A stretch of 64,000 nt of DNA, taken from positions 147,714,447 through 147,778,446 of the forward strand of contig CANTUZ010000001.1 in assembly GCA_947846985.1 (NCBI GenBank). The letters run 5' to 3'. Of this stretch, positions 50,590 through 63,500 are shown in pieces. Source of the stretch: Fratercula arctica (taxonomy: Eukaryota; Chordata; Aves; Charadriiformes; Alcidae). Position 1 is the first letter of the stretch. The number at the start of each line of letters is the position of its first letter. A model generated the notes under the pieces. The model did no database searches. It was not told the origin of the DNA and saw only the letters and a list, made by a program, of their open reading frames with translations. Position numbers and translations under genes: made by a program.

Positions 50590-53231
50590 AATACTCCATT
50601 TGGTTCTTTTATTAGCAGAAGTTAAGAATACAGCAAGTAATAAGATCCCATCTTATATGGAACCATCACCAGAGTCCCCAGCCATCAAAACCCCAGAATG
50701 TGCTTCATTGCTTTCAACAGTAAGCAATTTTTAAAAAGAAATATACTGAACAAGGCCACTATTTAATGGGGAAGGAAAGAAGCTGTAGGTCCTAACTATT
50801 CTATGGCAATAACCTGCACACAGAGCAAGCAAGCCTCTTGACTGCTGAGAGTAAGGCATTCAGGTGCCAACCTGGGAAGAGTTCTCAGCAAGAGCTACAG
50901 AAAAGTGCACAGCTAGGTTGTTTTTATTGGAACACAAACTTCTCAAACGGAGAGACTGACTGGGTTAAGAATAGCAGGTGGAGTACTGTGTTTTTGTAAT
51001 AGTTCTGTGCTGTGTAGGACCAGGTTACAATCACCCTTCAAGGAGTGAACGTGGGATGATCCAGGATGGAGACTGACACTTCTGCTGGTACTGTTACAGA
51101 GGTATCCCAAAGCGCCTTACAGACGACTCCGATCCTGATATGTACCATGCTTTTCTCAGACACCACTATACCTCCTGCCAGGCAACTCTACATCTTTGCC
51201 TGGGATACCAGTGCTATTAGCCCTTACGTGCGAGTTAATACTGCTCTTTACTTCAATTTAGTACCACGCAGACCCGTGATAAACAATTTCTGGCCCTACA
51301 GGCATCCAGTGTAGCGATCCTACTGAGAACACATCCCTCTAAGCTCGCAGCCTCTGCTGCGGCACCGCTTTCTGCGGCTGACCTTGCTCTCAGAGGCTTT
51401 ACAAAGATTCCATTTGAGGGGCGAAGCCTTAATATCCTGTCAACTTTTGAAAGGCATTCTGCTTCTACTTGACTCCATTAGGCAAAGAAACCCCCCAAAA
51501 ACACACTCCACGATAGCCAGGGTATGGGAAGATCTTTGCAATCCACTTTTTTCTCTTGAAGGATGAAAATTCAAACTTGCAGGAGTCTTAAAAAAAAACC
51601 AAAACAAAAAAAAACCACCACCCTTTACCTTCCTTTCTTGTGAAATACAGCATTTTATGAGCTGTTTAACTCATCTGTGAGAGAGGTAATTGCTCTGAAT
51701 TTCCAACTAAACACTCCAAGCAATACCTGTGCCATAACAAACAAAACATTCAAGTTTCATCTTACAACTCCAAAGATTCTCCTTCAGTCTAGCATCTGAC
51801 TGGGCTCCAAAGATCAAGCTACATCAATTACACAAGAGAAGGCTATATGCCTCCCCTTATATAGGGGGTGCGTCTGCTCCACAGCAATCCAACTGAACTC
51901 TTAGTTTTAGGTTTAAGAAATACCAGCAGTCCCATTGCTAAAGCACAGATGGGAAGCAGACCTAAGGAAAAAAAAAAAAAAAGAAAAAAAGAAGAAATGG
52001 AACTGCATTGGGCTGATTGTGGATTTTTCCTCTTAAAAAGAAAAACCTGCAAACTCCCTTGGCATACAGAGCCTGACACGTGAGAAGGTAATGTGCTTGA
52101 GGTCTGCAGTAACTGTTAACTCCAAGCCCCAGAGCACACAGCTTCCTCTTTTCCAGTCCATCTTAACCCCACCTCTGTTTCCCCTCACATGCTCAACTAT
52201 CTTTTGACAAGTGCATTACCATCATTTGTTCAAACAGGGCAGGCCTGCAAACGGCAACCATCTACTCAACGGGAGCCTCTGGGTATAGGCAGGCACTGAT
52301 GGAGTCGGACTGTTTGCCATTTCATGTGCAGTTATCCCATCACATTCCAATTCATACGATGAGAAAACAACTTACTGTAAGATCCACTATCCAAAACTAT
52401 ACAGGCCACGCAAGCTTGGAAGGCAGCTGCCCCACACACAGGCACAGATGTACCTTTCGAGTTACTTGAGTAAATAAACTTGCTAACACTGTGACCTGGA
52501 TGACAACATGATTAATCCAGCCTTCACAACCCTTGTGTACACGTACTGAACCTACTCCAAGTGCTGGCCAGGACCCCACATTGCCCAGGGCATATTGGCC
52601 ACCAGGAAAATCTACAGGGCCAACGTGCTTCACTCCTGGGAATTTTACCTGGTCCTCCTGCAATCATTTATTTTGTGCAAAATTGAAACAGTGTGTGGTA
52701 CTTGCATGTTGCATTCTTTACAAAAACCCTTTTCCCCCCACCCATTGTTTAAAACATTTATATAAATTTTATTTAAACAGAAAGTTAGAAATCTTATTTA
52801 CAATTTGTTTTTTCTCCCAAAAGAGCATCTAAAATCAACTCCCAGACCCTCCAAGAGGATATAAATTTAACCTTGGTTTTTTTGTTCTTTAAAAAAAAAA
52901 AGAAAAAAAGAGGAAACTGCTAAGCTATCCCTCCCCACTTCTACAAATAAATATGGCATTGAACAGAAGCCGATTTGGAAAGGGTCCTCTGTAGCTCAAT
53001 CTGTAGATCCCAAGAATAAATTAGGGTTTCAGAATTTCCTGGTCTTCAAATTGATTCGTTCCATTGCTTGAGGTATAGGATTTATATCGGTTAGTCAGAA
53101 TCCCCCATGAAGCTCCAACGCCCCATCAGCTGAAACATGGATTCTTCTTAGGTATTCATTTTGCTAGCCTGTATGCTTCAACCGCGCTTGCGGTATTGTT
53201 TTGGTTACGATCTTGGGCTGAAGGCTGGTTT
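50590..53231 (-). other. ADIPOR2: ADIPOR2 3' UTR (extent inferred)
   Basis: This is AT-rich sequence without splice signals or exons following the ADIPOR2 stop. Minus-strand AATAAA occurs at 52768-52773, 52668-52673, 50933-50938 and 50608-50613. A long UTR ending at the last one (about 2.6 kb) fits the long 3' UTR of mammalian ADIPOR2; shorter forms are possible. Confidence 0.5.
50608..50613 (-). terminator. ADIPOR2: Candidate distal poly-A signal of ADIPOR2
   Basis: AATAAA on the minus strand (context CTAATAAAAG). Cleavage would be expected 10-30 nt further left. Proximal alternatives are at 52668-52673 and 52768-52773. Confidence 0.4.
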
Positions 53232-53363
53232 TTACTGCATCCCGTCTTCCTCTGTGCAGCCTCCTCCAACCGTGAAACGGAACTCCTGGAGGTTCGAAAC
53301 CCCATGGAAGTGCACAAAAGCGCCAGCCACTACAAAGACGTGAAACAGCTGATGGGAGTGGAA
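53232..53363 (-). CDS. ADIPOR2: ADIPOR2 terminal coding exon (TM7, two Zn ligands)
   Basis: The acceptor is tcttttctgcag. Forty-three codons and TAA read FHSHQLFHVFVVAGAFVHFH, then GVSNLQEFRFTVGGGCTEED, then GMQ. Both histidines corresponding to human His348 and His352 are present. The C-terminus differs from human (SEEDAL) and is one residue longer. Confidence 0.97.
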   Translation of the reverse strand, partial: FHSHQLFHVFVVAGAFVHFHGVSNLQEFRFTVGGGCTEEDGMQ

Positions 53364-54892
53364 CTGCAGAAAAGAAAAAAATTCTGTTCAGCTGGGGCAC
53401 TTCGGGCACTACTGCTACCCTGTCTCCAAAAAAGCCACACATTCAGCTGAAGTACGCAGTAACACGTAGCAATACCTCCAACCGCAAGCTGCAAAGTTCT
53501 CCAAGTTGTGTATTAAAAGCCCATCCCTCTCCTATCATTAGCAAAATAATCAAATTCTCCACACACACACGCCCCTGTCCTTCACAGTCATCTTAACCAG
53601 CTGGTCAATCAACAAATGGGCTACATAAATGCCATAGCGCATCTTTGTGAAAGGACAAGGATGATTTCAGGCCTTTGGGCAAAAGGCTTAAGCAGGATGC
53701 TTTTTAAATTAGCTCCTCAGCAACATACACCAGTATTTTATATAAAAAGGGCTCTCTTATACACCTAACAGGTACAAACTCTGCTCTGGTCACAGCCATA
53801 AGTTTTACCAAGTGGATTTTCAGAACGTTGTTATTTTATTTCTCTGCCATAGAGAAACAGAACAGAAAAAAAAAGGTATTATATTAAAACCTAGAAAGAA
53901 CCAGATGTTCTGAATGAATGCCCAGGATGCTATCGATTATAGCACAGCAGAATGAAAACCATGAGGGAGCTACATGACAAAGCATGCCCTTGTCTCAGGG
54001 AAGCCATATCAATATGGATAATGTTCTTGAAAAAATTCTACAAATGTGTATTTGCAGGCTCCATGGGAAGCCTGGAAAAGAGCTGGTAGCACACCAGTGC
54101 TTTTGGAGCCTAGCTCAGTATTGTAGCAAGGCTTTATTTGTCCACTTACACAAACCTAGCAAACTGGTGCTGTGCAAAAGCTGCTCAAACAACCCAGCCC
54201 TCATTCTCGTTTCTAGTCTTCTTTAGGGGCCTTAAACTATCCAAGTGGAAGGACAGTGTCCTTCCAAAGGTCCACCTCCCTCTCACCTCCACTCTTGCTC
54301 CACCCAATTTCTTTCTTTACATCTTCTCCACATATTTCCCCATCCACAGTCTTCGTGATCCTTTCTCTCACCCCAAGTTCCACCCACACACACACACTTG
54401 CTCACCCCACTTTCCCCTCTTCTGGGCCAGAGATCCCTCCAAACTGGACAGTCTACCATCGCTATCCAGCATTTTCACTGGCTGCACAAGATGAGGAGCC
54501 AGACATTATGAAGATCCCAGAGAAAACACTGAACGCATCAGGGAAATAACCATGCACTATTCTGCACAGCAGCAAGGTAAGATGTGTGTTTGCAGGATCC
54601 TCAACACACACACAGGTTCACAAACCTATCTATTAGAGCTATCTAGTACATGTGCTGGGGTGAATTTGCATACCAGCAGTTACCTCAGACCAGCCAGCTT
54701 GCGATAACTCAGCAAGAGAGGCAGCAGGTAAGGCGGGCTCAGAGAGCCCACAGTTGTTTGGCCCCTTAGACCTACGCTTCTGGTGCAGCAGTTTGATACT
54801 TGCAATAAGAAAACACTGACACAACATCCTCCAGCCTCAAGGGGAATCAGCTTTCACTTTGGTCTCCTCATCCAGTTATTCTGTAGACTCAC
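53364..54892 (-). other. ADIPOR2: ADIPOR2 last intron
   Basis: GT-AG intron of 1,529 nt. A T/C-rich region (plus strand) lies at 54.27-54.45 kb. No repeat family recognised. Confidence 0.9.
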
Positions 54893-55086
54893 CCAGATGT
54901 CACACTTGCCAGGGAAGAATCTCTCCGGGATGCGGGCAGCATATAGTGCAGCACCAGTGATGTACAGGCATGCCATGAGTGCCAGCCAGCCTATCTGCCC
55001 CATTGTGGCTGCTTTCAGGAGCCCCTCAGAGATGACAAAGTGCAGGGTGGGAATAACCCCACTAAGACCCAGACCTAGAAATACTC
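54893..55086 (-). CDS. ADIPOR2: ADIPOR2 coding exon (TM5-TM6)
   Basis: The acceptor is tacctcccag and the donor is GTGAGT. Two bases complete Gly, then 64 codons: VFLGLGLSGVIPTLHFVISE, then IGWLALMACLYITGAALYAA, then RIPERFFPGKCDIW. It ends in phase 0. Confidence 0.97.
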
Positions 55087-56310
55087 CTGGGAGGTAAAGA
55101 AAATGTGGGAGAGTCAGATTTGAACACAGTGGCGGTAAAGGGAGACAATGAAAACACAAAAGCTATGGAGGGAAAACTCAGAATTTGCTAAAGCAGCAGA
55201 AAGGTGGCAACTCTCAAAGCTGGAGGTCCCCAGAAGAGCTTTATTGGAGAGGAAGCTAAAGAATGCACAGACTTCCTTCATATACTAGAAGCTACTTACT
55301 ATGTTCCAGCAGATACCAAAATATTTAATTTAATGTGTGTCTGCCAGCTTCAATGTACATTAAGCCAGTTACAGATCTTGGACTGTAGAGGGCACTGAGA
55401 CCACATGAACTATGTCTCACTTTACCATAATCTCTGAAGAGCCAAGACAACAAGGAGAGACAACAAAGAGATTATTTATCACATACTATACAAGTAGTCC
55501 TAGGAAACAGAAAAGTAGCATCTGAGGCTCATCTTATCTGCCATATATGAGAACATGGTTTATTTATTTAGATTTTTAGCAGCAAGTACAGAAATCTTGT
55601 AAAACAGTGTTCGTGGTGGGAAAAATCACATCCCATCCAGATCTTAAGTCTGGAAGGCTGAACTCTCTGAAGGTACACACATAGGTTGTCCAGAAAATCT
55701 CGATTTACTGTAGACAGCATATACAGATTAAGTAACAATAAATATTACTATTCAGCCCAGCTGTGTTCAGACTCCATAGCCGCCCCCTAACACTTTTTCT
55801 TTCTTCCTACCTCAGAATGTGAAACCAAATCTGTTTTTGTTCTTTTCATCACGTGAAGAGAAAAGCTAGACTTTGTCTTAAATAAGCATTTTATCTAGGC
55901 AAATCATTCAAAGTAGTTCCATCATTCAATGATTTGCTAGTATCTGAGCCTAGTATTACAAAAACAAGACAAACAGTAGAAGGAGTATACACATACACAC
56001 ACCAAGCAGTCATTTTTTGAAAGAGCAAAGTTGCTAGATATAGCTAGATATATTGCACTACCTTTCCTACTGCATGTGTTACTGTCCATTTCAGGAATGC
56101 ACTTCCAGGACTTGCATCAGCCCTTATCTGTGCATCCAGTTGGCTGTGATCACTGCTGAAGGAAAACCCACCAAGCTCCCAGTCCAAGAATATTATCTCT
56201 ATATAAAATCAAGCTCTCTTAAGTCTTCCCAAGACGGTTTTTCCAAGTGGCAAGCAAGTAGGAAGAAGGAAAGGCAGTCAAGAAGCAAAACAATTAACTT
56301 CAGGTCTTAC
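55087..56310 (-). other. ADIPOR2: ADIPOR2 intron
   Basis: GT-AG intron of 1,224 nt. Nothing else recognised. Confidence 0.9.
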
Positions 56311-56498
56311 CTGCCCTTACACCCCGATATTCAGGGGTTGCAAACATGTCCCATTGTGAGACAATTATGGCTGCAATGCCCAGGACACAAATCACAATCA
56401 AGTAGATGAAGCAAGGCTGAGGGTTGCAATAGAAGGAGTAGTACAGCCATGGTACAAAGCTGCCCATTATGAGAAGTGCAATGCCAGAATAATCCAGC
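56311..56498 (-). CDS. ADIPOR2: ADIPOR2 coding exon (TM3-TM4)
   Basis: The acceptor is ttccgtctag and the donor is GTAAGA. It has 62 codons between split codons, reading LDYSGIALLIMGSFVPWLYY, then CFIYLIVICVLGIAAIIVSQ, then WDMFATPEYRGVRA. The Asp of LDYSG, near the zinc in the human structure, is retained. Confidence 0.97.
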
Positions 56499-57527
56499 CT
56501 AGACGGAAACAAAAATCAGTTTGTTAAGAAATGTGAACCTCTGGAAGTCCTCATACCAACACTCTCTTCTTTAGTAGACCAACTGTCTACTTCTCACTGA
56601 GAAATGAAGTTATTCTCACCATTGCAACTTACTTCCTAACGGCAACTCTTCCACCAATGGAATCCCACTGGATTACCTTGATAGCCAGCTAGTAAGGCCA
56701 GCCATCAGCAATACACACAGCAGCCTTTAGACCAAAGCTTTTTGAAGGAAACTCAGATTTAAGTTTCAGATGAGGAAAAAAGCAGCACAAGAGTCCTCTG
56801 AACACAAAAAAGGGCACACAGTATGTTGTGAAAGCACATCCAACACAAACACTTTAGTATCTGACAAGCATGAGTTAGTCAGGCATCAGCTCATGTGACC
56901 ACCAGGGAATAACATCGCAACTTTTCAACCACGCTGTTTTTCTATGCACCAGCGAAGAAAAGGAATTCCTAATCATTGCTTTTTACCAAACTCTGACAAA
57001 ATATTCCTACAAAAGACGATGGAGTTAATTTTTCAGTAGGGGATTTTAATTGCTGGGTTACTTCAGAGGTGGTCTTGCAGATTACACTGTCCTAGATTGA
57101 GTAGTCTTAGGAAATATGAGAGATTTAGCAGCCAGTCGAAAAAGAACACGTAGTAAAACCAGAAGACCAAGACATCTTGATACACAACATGGAGCTGTCT
57201 TACATAAATTTAAGATTCAAAGTTACTCAGAATAGTTGAAGTGAAAAGCAGTGACAGTGCCATTAAAAATTCAAAGTCCTGCAACTAACCTCTAGGTATA
57301 TTGCTTAAAGCAGCAAGATGCATGCACACGCCTGCCAAACAGCACGAAAACTCATGCTGAAACAAACAATAATTAGAAGAAGCTGCATTGAATCTCTCAA
57401 CTCTGCTCCAAAGTACACGCAGTCATGCAATGAACAACTCCCACACTGGGGCTCCAGACATAATAAATCCCAACCCTGTTTTCCCACCTGTTTCCTATTT
57501 GGCCTAGTCTGTCCTCTAGGCACTTAC
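56499..57527 (-). other. ADIPOR2: ADIPOR2 intron
   Basis: GT-AG intron of 1,029 nt. Nothing else recognised. Confidence 0.9.
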
Positions 57528-57714
57528 TTGGAGAAGAGCCGGGAAACACCTTCTGAGTGGCAATAAACTGTGTGGAAGAGCCATGAGAAGGATAGGCAGA
57601 GTATGGCTCCCAAGAAGAACAATCCAACGACCACTTTCTCCTGCACTGGTGCTACAAAGGACATGTTTGGCCGGAACATGTAGAAGATTCCCAGACAAAG
57701 GAAGAACACGCATC
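57528..57714 (-). CDS. ADIPOR2: ADIPOR2 coding exon (TM1-TM2, first Zn ligand)
   Basis: The acceptor is ctgtttttcag and the donor is GTAAGT. Two bases complete Gly, then 61 codons including CVFFLCLGIFYMF and CLSFSWLFHTVYCHSEG, followed by AA of Lys. It carries the His equivalent to human zinc ligand His202. Confidence 0.97.
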
Positions 57715-58385
57715 CTGAAAAACAGTAAGGCAGAAAGATGTCAAGTTCACGCATACTGAAAGCTTTTATTTCTAAAACCATGACTTTAACATACAGAAGC
57801 ACTAAACATAGGAGCTATGTGACCATCAGTAGCATACATGCAGAATAGTGTACTGCCCTACTTCAGTTATGCATTCCAACCACATTTGTCTCAGACTGAT
57901 GCAATACAGACTTGTATGGACTCTGTATTTTTACTTGTTTTGCAGGATGCCTGACAACAAGTTGGACATTCTAGAACAATTAAAAAATGTGTTGCAAAAC
58001 GCAAAAAGAGAAGGGCATAGTTCAAAGAAACCCTTTCCCTTCAAGGCTCCTTGCAAGTTGAAAACCACTCTTACAAGCTGCACCCTAAGTGTGTTCCTGT
58101 GGCAAGAAATGTGATCTCAATTAACATCTACACACTTGGGAAAAAATAATATCTACTGGTATATATTAACCATCAGGGAATTTTTAATTCATTCATTTGT
58201 ATTGAATGCCATAATTAAGGAAGTCCCATCTGAGCCTAGTGGGATAAAAATTAGGAGAGGGGTACCAACCCGTTAATTTAATAGGTTACTAATGGAATGA
58301 TAATGCTGACTACCCCACACCCCTTTTGGTCTTGCTCTCAAAGACAGCATTGAAGCCAGTTAGCATTAGAGCAAGCTGAAAATAC
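57715..58385 (-). other. ADIPOR2: ADIPOR2 intron
   Basis: GT-AG intron of 671 nt. Nothing else recognised. Confidence 0.9.
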
Positions 58386-58557
58386 CTAGAAGATGTGTCC
58401 AGATGTTACCAGTCTCTGTATGTATTCTGAAGATACTCTTGAAACAAGCCCGGAAGGAAGGCATGGGTGGTCTGTGTCCGTGCAACAGGTAGTCGTTGTC
58501 CTTCAGCCAGTCCGGCAGAACATCATGGGGAATGACTCTCCATCGGCCCTCCCATAC
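58386..58557 (-). CDS. ADIPOR2: ADIPOR2 coding exon (VWEGRWRVIPHDVLPDWL)
   Basis: The acceptor is ctaacctccag and the donor is GTATTT. It has 57 codons plus one base: VWEGRWRVIPHDVLPDWLKD, then NDYLLHGHRPPMPSFRACFK, then SIFRIHTETGNIWTHLL. It covers the cytosolic helix preceding the first membrane span. Confidence 0.97.
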
Positions 58558-60391
58558 CTGGAGGTTAGAAGATTTTAGTTAAATGCAGGGAATTGAGTTC
58601 CACTGATGTATGGCAAGTCAGAAAGCCCATATTAATGGAAGTGTTAATCTATGAGTACAGTAAACAGAAAAGGGCTGATGGGGCATCTCTGGGGAAGAGG
58701 CTTAACACTTGAAATATAATCCTTAAGTCACTGTTCCCTATTCAAAACAGTATCATCATGAAGCTGAGCTGCACCACCAGAGAAAGAAACACTTCAGCAT
58801 TTCATTGAACTGAAAGCTACTGGGCTTTTTTACCACTAATGAAGGGAAAGCATTTAATTCATTTCCATGTTTTGTTATTTTCACAGATCATCCTTTCCAT
58901 TTAACTGAAGAAGCCTACACCTAGTTGTCTCCAAGAAATAAGTTAAGTAAAAGCCTGCTCTTCTAACCACATGCCAATCTATCTGCTAGCATTGGGGGCA
59001 GTCTAGCAGAAAAGCTACCCATCAGCACTAATATGGTCCAGAAAGCAAGAAGTAGCAAGAGTCCAGTAACAAGTGTCCAATCCCTTATCCAGGCTGGAAA
59101 AAAAATGCTCCCACACTCCCAGAACAAACGGTGACATATCAGTTAAGGGCAACAGATCCATGTCTCTCAATTCCATCAGATTTCTTCTTTAAAGGGAGAG
59201 AGAGCGTTATGCGCACACATTTATTCTTGCAGCTGGTTCCAAACAAAAAAGAGTGTGCACAGGTGTTCTTAAGCACTGCGTCAGTAACACAAGATAAATG
59301 TAATCTTCATTTTGGCGTCAGAAGCAGCACTGCCAAGCAGAGGGGTGTCAGGGAATTGCTTTATGTACCGGGGTTGTTTCTGCAGTGTTCCTTGGATTTG
59401 TCGTCTGGCTAGTAATACAGGAGCGAGCCTGAAGAATCCTGAAACACTAAGTTTAAAAAGCTACATTCTTATTTCAGTTTCAACAACAAGAATTCAGAGT
59501 TTTTAAATCTATTCTCCACACTCCTTCATGGAAGTAAAACTAATCAGAATAACCAACACAGTTAAAGACTGGGTTCTAAAATACATTAAACAAGAAAATA
59601 ACTGGTTTACTTTGTGAACTAGAAATTTGAATTGAGGTAGGAACTGCAGGAGAGAATTCATTTTACACAGTCCACCTAAAGGCCATCTAAAAGAGGGGGA
59701 AAGATGTATAGTAAAAAAAAACCAAAAACCAAACAAAACAAGCAACAAAACCACCCACCCACAAAAGATGACCTCTGTAAAAACATCAAAGAATAGTTCA
59801 TAAAACCAGAAGGAACAAGCGTATAAAGGGACAGCATTTCTTTCACCAAGATAGGAGGGCCAGAGCCTCATGGCTCTAAAAAGTAGCAAAAATTGAGCTA
59901 AGGTCAGAAGTCACAAAATCTACAGTGGATTTACTTAGATACAGTTTAAACACAGACTTGTTTTCTTTTCAAGTAAGGGTCAAAGCTTATTCTACAATGG
60001 ATGCAAATGGTGCTGGAAAAGCAAAATATTTGCAAGTCTGAAGAAACCTGGAAAAAGATGACCTTGTAAATAAAAATCCCTTGAACCAGAAGGCTTTTCT
60101 TCTGCTTTGGACTCACAGGTGTTTCTCAAGAGAGACTCCTCAGTTGCATGGTCAGCTTTAGAGTCTCATTTGTAATCCCTATTGTTCCATACTTTACAAT
60201 TTATTAATTTATGACAGAGTAAGATCCTGAAAAGCTGTAGTGTTACTAGTTATAACAAGTGATGCCCATTCAAGGACGGCGTGTACCTGCTCTCCCTCAC
60301 ATTAGTAGTACAGTTGCTGCAAGTATAGTCTGTTGCCCACTGGAGCTTCCTAAAAAAGGAAGCTACTTCAGCAGTTTCCACACGCCCTTAC
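58558..60391 (-). other. ADIPOR2: ADIPOR2 intron
   Basis: GT-AG intron of 1,834 nt with an A-rich stretch at about 59712-59763. Nothing else recognised. Confidence 0.9.
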
Positions 60392-60511
60392 CTTACACAC
60401 AAATTCTTCCATTCTCTCCATAGCATGGTGGGCTTGTAGAAGAGGTGACATACCCATAAATCCTTCTTCTTCTTGAGGTGACTCATCGTTGTGTTTATAA
60501 TCTTCAGAACA
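60392..60511 (-). CDS. ADIPOR2: ADIPOR2 coding exon (N-terminal cytosolic region)
   Basis: The acceptor is ttttccccag and the donor is GTAAGG. Forty codons, phase 0 at both ends, read CSEDYKHNDESPQEEEGFMG then MSPLLQAHHAMERMEEFVCK. The acidic segment aligns with human SEEHEYSDEAPQEDEGFMG. It is the first coding exon visible; the start codon is outside the window. Confidence 0.95.
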
Positions 60512-63500
60512 CTGGGGAAAAAAAGTTAGAGTAAATGCTTTGTAGAAAGATGAACAAAGAAAGGTGACATTGTTTTCCATACAAAACTATGATTTGAGGT
60601 CTTGGCAAATAAAGAAGTCTTCTTTCCTTGTACAGGTCTGAGGAAGGAATTCAAAAGAACCAGCAAAAAATTATTACATTCTTAGGTATCTAAGAACAAC
60701 TCACATTTTTAATCCATTTTGCACATGTTTTCACCAGGTTTGGAAGAAAGCAGTGTTCTTCTATAAGTTACGCTTCATTAAAGCCCAGATATGGAGTCTG
60801 AGGCTTGCAGCCTACCCACCACTAGGGAAGGATTACTTCCTATTTTATGTTTCAATGCCACTATGCCTGCCTTAACATATGTATGCCTCTGTAACATATC
60901 TGGCATTTTAGGAGAATAAAAGGCAAGCCAAGGAGAGGAATCCATTTACCTTGTTATAAATGCTTCACCTCAATTTTTAGATCAAATCTGAAGATCTATT
61001 CTGTTTAACTGACATTTCTGTTCATTTCATAATCCAGTAACAGACATTTAGTCATTTGTTTGACTTTCAAGGTATTTCAGAAACTAGTATGAAATTTTTG
61101 CCAGTTAGACAAAGGTAAGTTATCAATCAAAAGCAGTAACAGAGTTTTAAGCAAAATTCAAATAAAGAGAAACATCCATATCCCCAAGGTGTACCGAGAG
61201 AATTATGAAAGCAAAGCCAAAAAACCCCAGGATATTCAGCTGGTACACATCACTAATAACTTTATAGGAACAAGATTTGGTAGTGTTCTACCCTATGTTG
61301 ACTTATCACATCATCTACATATTATGGCTACCTTTCCATTTAGGAAAAAAGCAGGGGGGCCACAAAGGTTCTACGTTCCTGTTTGCTTACTACAATGCTC
61401 ATGGCCCATCAGAGACTCCATTCAACGCTTCAGCTTCCAAGGTAAACAAGCTTGAGAAAGCTAGAAAAGAGAGAATGAGCCTTTTGTACCCTTCAGACTT
61501 GAGCAGAAAGCTGCCACGCACCTCGTGACCAAGCCAAGAAAGCCCCACAGTCTGTATGGAGACTGGTCTCCTCCTCCATATTACAAGCCACAACACTTTT
61601 TCCTCTCTCCTATTCCCCTATCAAGGTTAACAACTCTAAAAATCAAGATTACTTATCAATAAAGCCATCCAAAGTGACTGAGAATCTAGTATATAACTTC
61701 ACATAATTTATCTATGAATTATTATCAGTAATGTTCAGGTTACTATCCTGAACTTTGAGTCCAAGATCAGATCTGGCTGCACATTTTTTCCTACGTTACA
61801 GCTCTCTCCTTAGAGTAAGGCTGTACTAACTATTTCTGTGAACAAGTTAACAAAACAAGGTGCTTAAAACTTTCATCTTTTAATAAATAAAAGGAGACTT
61901 CTTCCAACCTACAGTGAGCTATTTAGACTCTTCGGTATTTTTGGTTTTTGAGAGAAATGACATGCTAATACTTGCTTTTGTACCCAAGGCTTGCAGTAGC
62001 CACTGAAGCTCCAACTTTCTAAGAGGTCCACCCCATTGCATTTGTTACTTTATTCTGCTTATCCAGAATGCAGATCTCTGCTATGTAATACGTAGTATAC
62101 ATCCTTTGTATGCTCTGTACGACCTCACATTTGTCCACGCTAGGACAACTTAATTGACCAAATGGATCTTTGTACATAATCTGTGTCCCTTCTACTCACC
62201 TTCATTTATCATTCCAGTGAACACCCCATCTGAGCAAGTCTGGGCAACAATTTTATATTTTATAGCAGATGAATTATATAAATATTGATCAGCTCTAGGC
62301 AGATCCTAGAACAGTACAAGACAGTATTAAATCCACTCTCATTGCCTAAGTTACCCCATTAATTCTATTGAGAAAGGCATCAGGCAACACCAAGATGTAA
62401 ATGGGTTTAATATCTTTCTAAAATAGGCACATGTCCTCTTGGACCAGAAAGTATATTAATAAAAAACAAGTTTGGTTTCTCTCTGACTCAATAACATTCA
62501 CTGACATTATTTCCCACACTGTCAATTCTACTGGCTTTTTCTACTAATGGATGTCTCTGGTTAGGATTCTCGGTTTTCGGTATTATAAATAATTAACTCA
62601 AGGTTATAGAAACATAAAATGATTTGTGTGGGAAGGGACCTTTAAAGATCATCTAGTCCAAGTCCCCTGCCGCGGGGGTCTGTATAAGATGTTCATGACA
62701 GTCTGCACAATCTTACAAATCAAAGAAATCTTCAGTTTCCAAGAACACACCTCACAGAAAAGCAAGGCCAGTGTTTAAATTCCAATGTACTTGCAAGAAG
62801 CACGGCTATGCCTTTTAGCTACCCTAGAATTCCCTCCCCCAGCACCACACAATGACCAGCTGGAACAGGGTGAACAAGTTAGCAATCCTCAATTTACAAA
62901 ACTTGGTGGACTGAAGGAAAAAAGGTCCCTTATGGAATCAAAGCCTGTATTCATTGCCTTCTGCCCGGTGACTCAAAGCCAAAAAATGTTCATTTCCCCC
63001 CTTTCCACATACTCCCATTTCTAGAATGATGGGAAGGTTTAAATTCGAACAGACTGTAAAGGTTGAAGAGCACAGCTATTTATGAACTAGTCCAAACTCT
63101 TTGCATTTTGGCAATGTGCCTACAAACAAATCATTACTGAGCTTCTTTTAGTGATAAAAAGAATTCATATCATATATACAGTCCAGATTATTGCCAGAAA
63201 ATGTAATTGATTTTACTATCTCCTTCCTGCCCTTAAACTGCAAAATTAACATTCAAGGAAAAAAACTAAAGCTCAGCTTCTTAGTTCTTTTCTTGCTAGA
63301 GAGGCAAAATGAGGTCTCTTCTGGAACATCCGTCCTCTCTCAACTCCTTCCTGTAATGTCCCATTAGAAAGAACAGTAAACTGTGCTTCTTGGAAGCTGG
63401 AAGTCTGTAGTTGGAGTGCAACACCAATGCCCGTTTTCATTTCGAAATCGGAAGGAGTCTATTGACCTTCAATTCTTCAGGCAATGACTGAAGGGAAAAA

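Larger units (their letters stand above)
41302..50590. other. Intergenic region between convergent CACNA2D4 and ADIPOR2
   Basis: GC-rich up to about 48 kb. It must contain the CACNA2D4 3' UTR, whose end I cannot fix; AATAAA occurs at 43757-43762 and 45759-45764. Long open frames at 44-47.6 kb on both strands look like chance products of GC-rich DNA. It holds the 18-bp and 22-bp tandem repeats and a poly-A run. Confidence 0.6.
53232..60511 (-). other. ADIPOR2: ADIPOR2 gene, 3' part: last 6 coding exons (adiponectin receptor 2)
   Basis: ADIPOR2 is a seven-transmembrane receptor of the PAQR family with intracellular N-terminus, which binds adiponectin and has a zinc-dependent ceramidase-like site. 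Six exons in transcript order (60511-60392, 58557-58386, 57714-57528, 56498-56311, 55086-54893, 53363-53232) join in frame into 330 codons plus TAA. Landmarks are GFMGMSPLLQAHHAMERMEE, EGRWRVIPHDVLPDWLKDND, RIHTETGNIWTHLLG, SFSWLFHTVYCHSEG, LDYSGIALLIMGSFVPW, RIPERFFPGKCDIW and FHSHQLFHVFVVAGAFVHFH. The zinc ligands known in human (His in WLFHTVYCH; two His in FHSHQLFH) and the Asp of LDYSG are all present. The N-terminal coding exon (about 56 residues) and promoter lie beyond the right edge. Divergence from ADIPOR1 in the N-terminal acidic segment and the locus support paralog 2. Confidence 0.97.
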
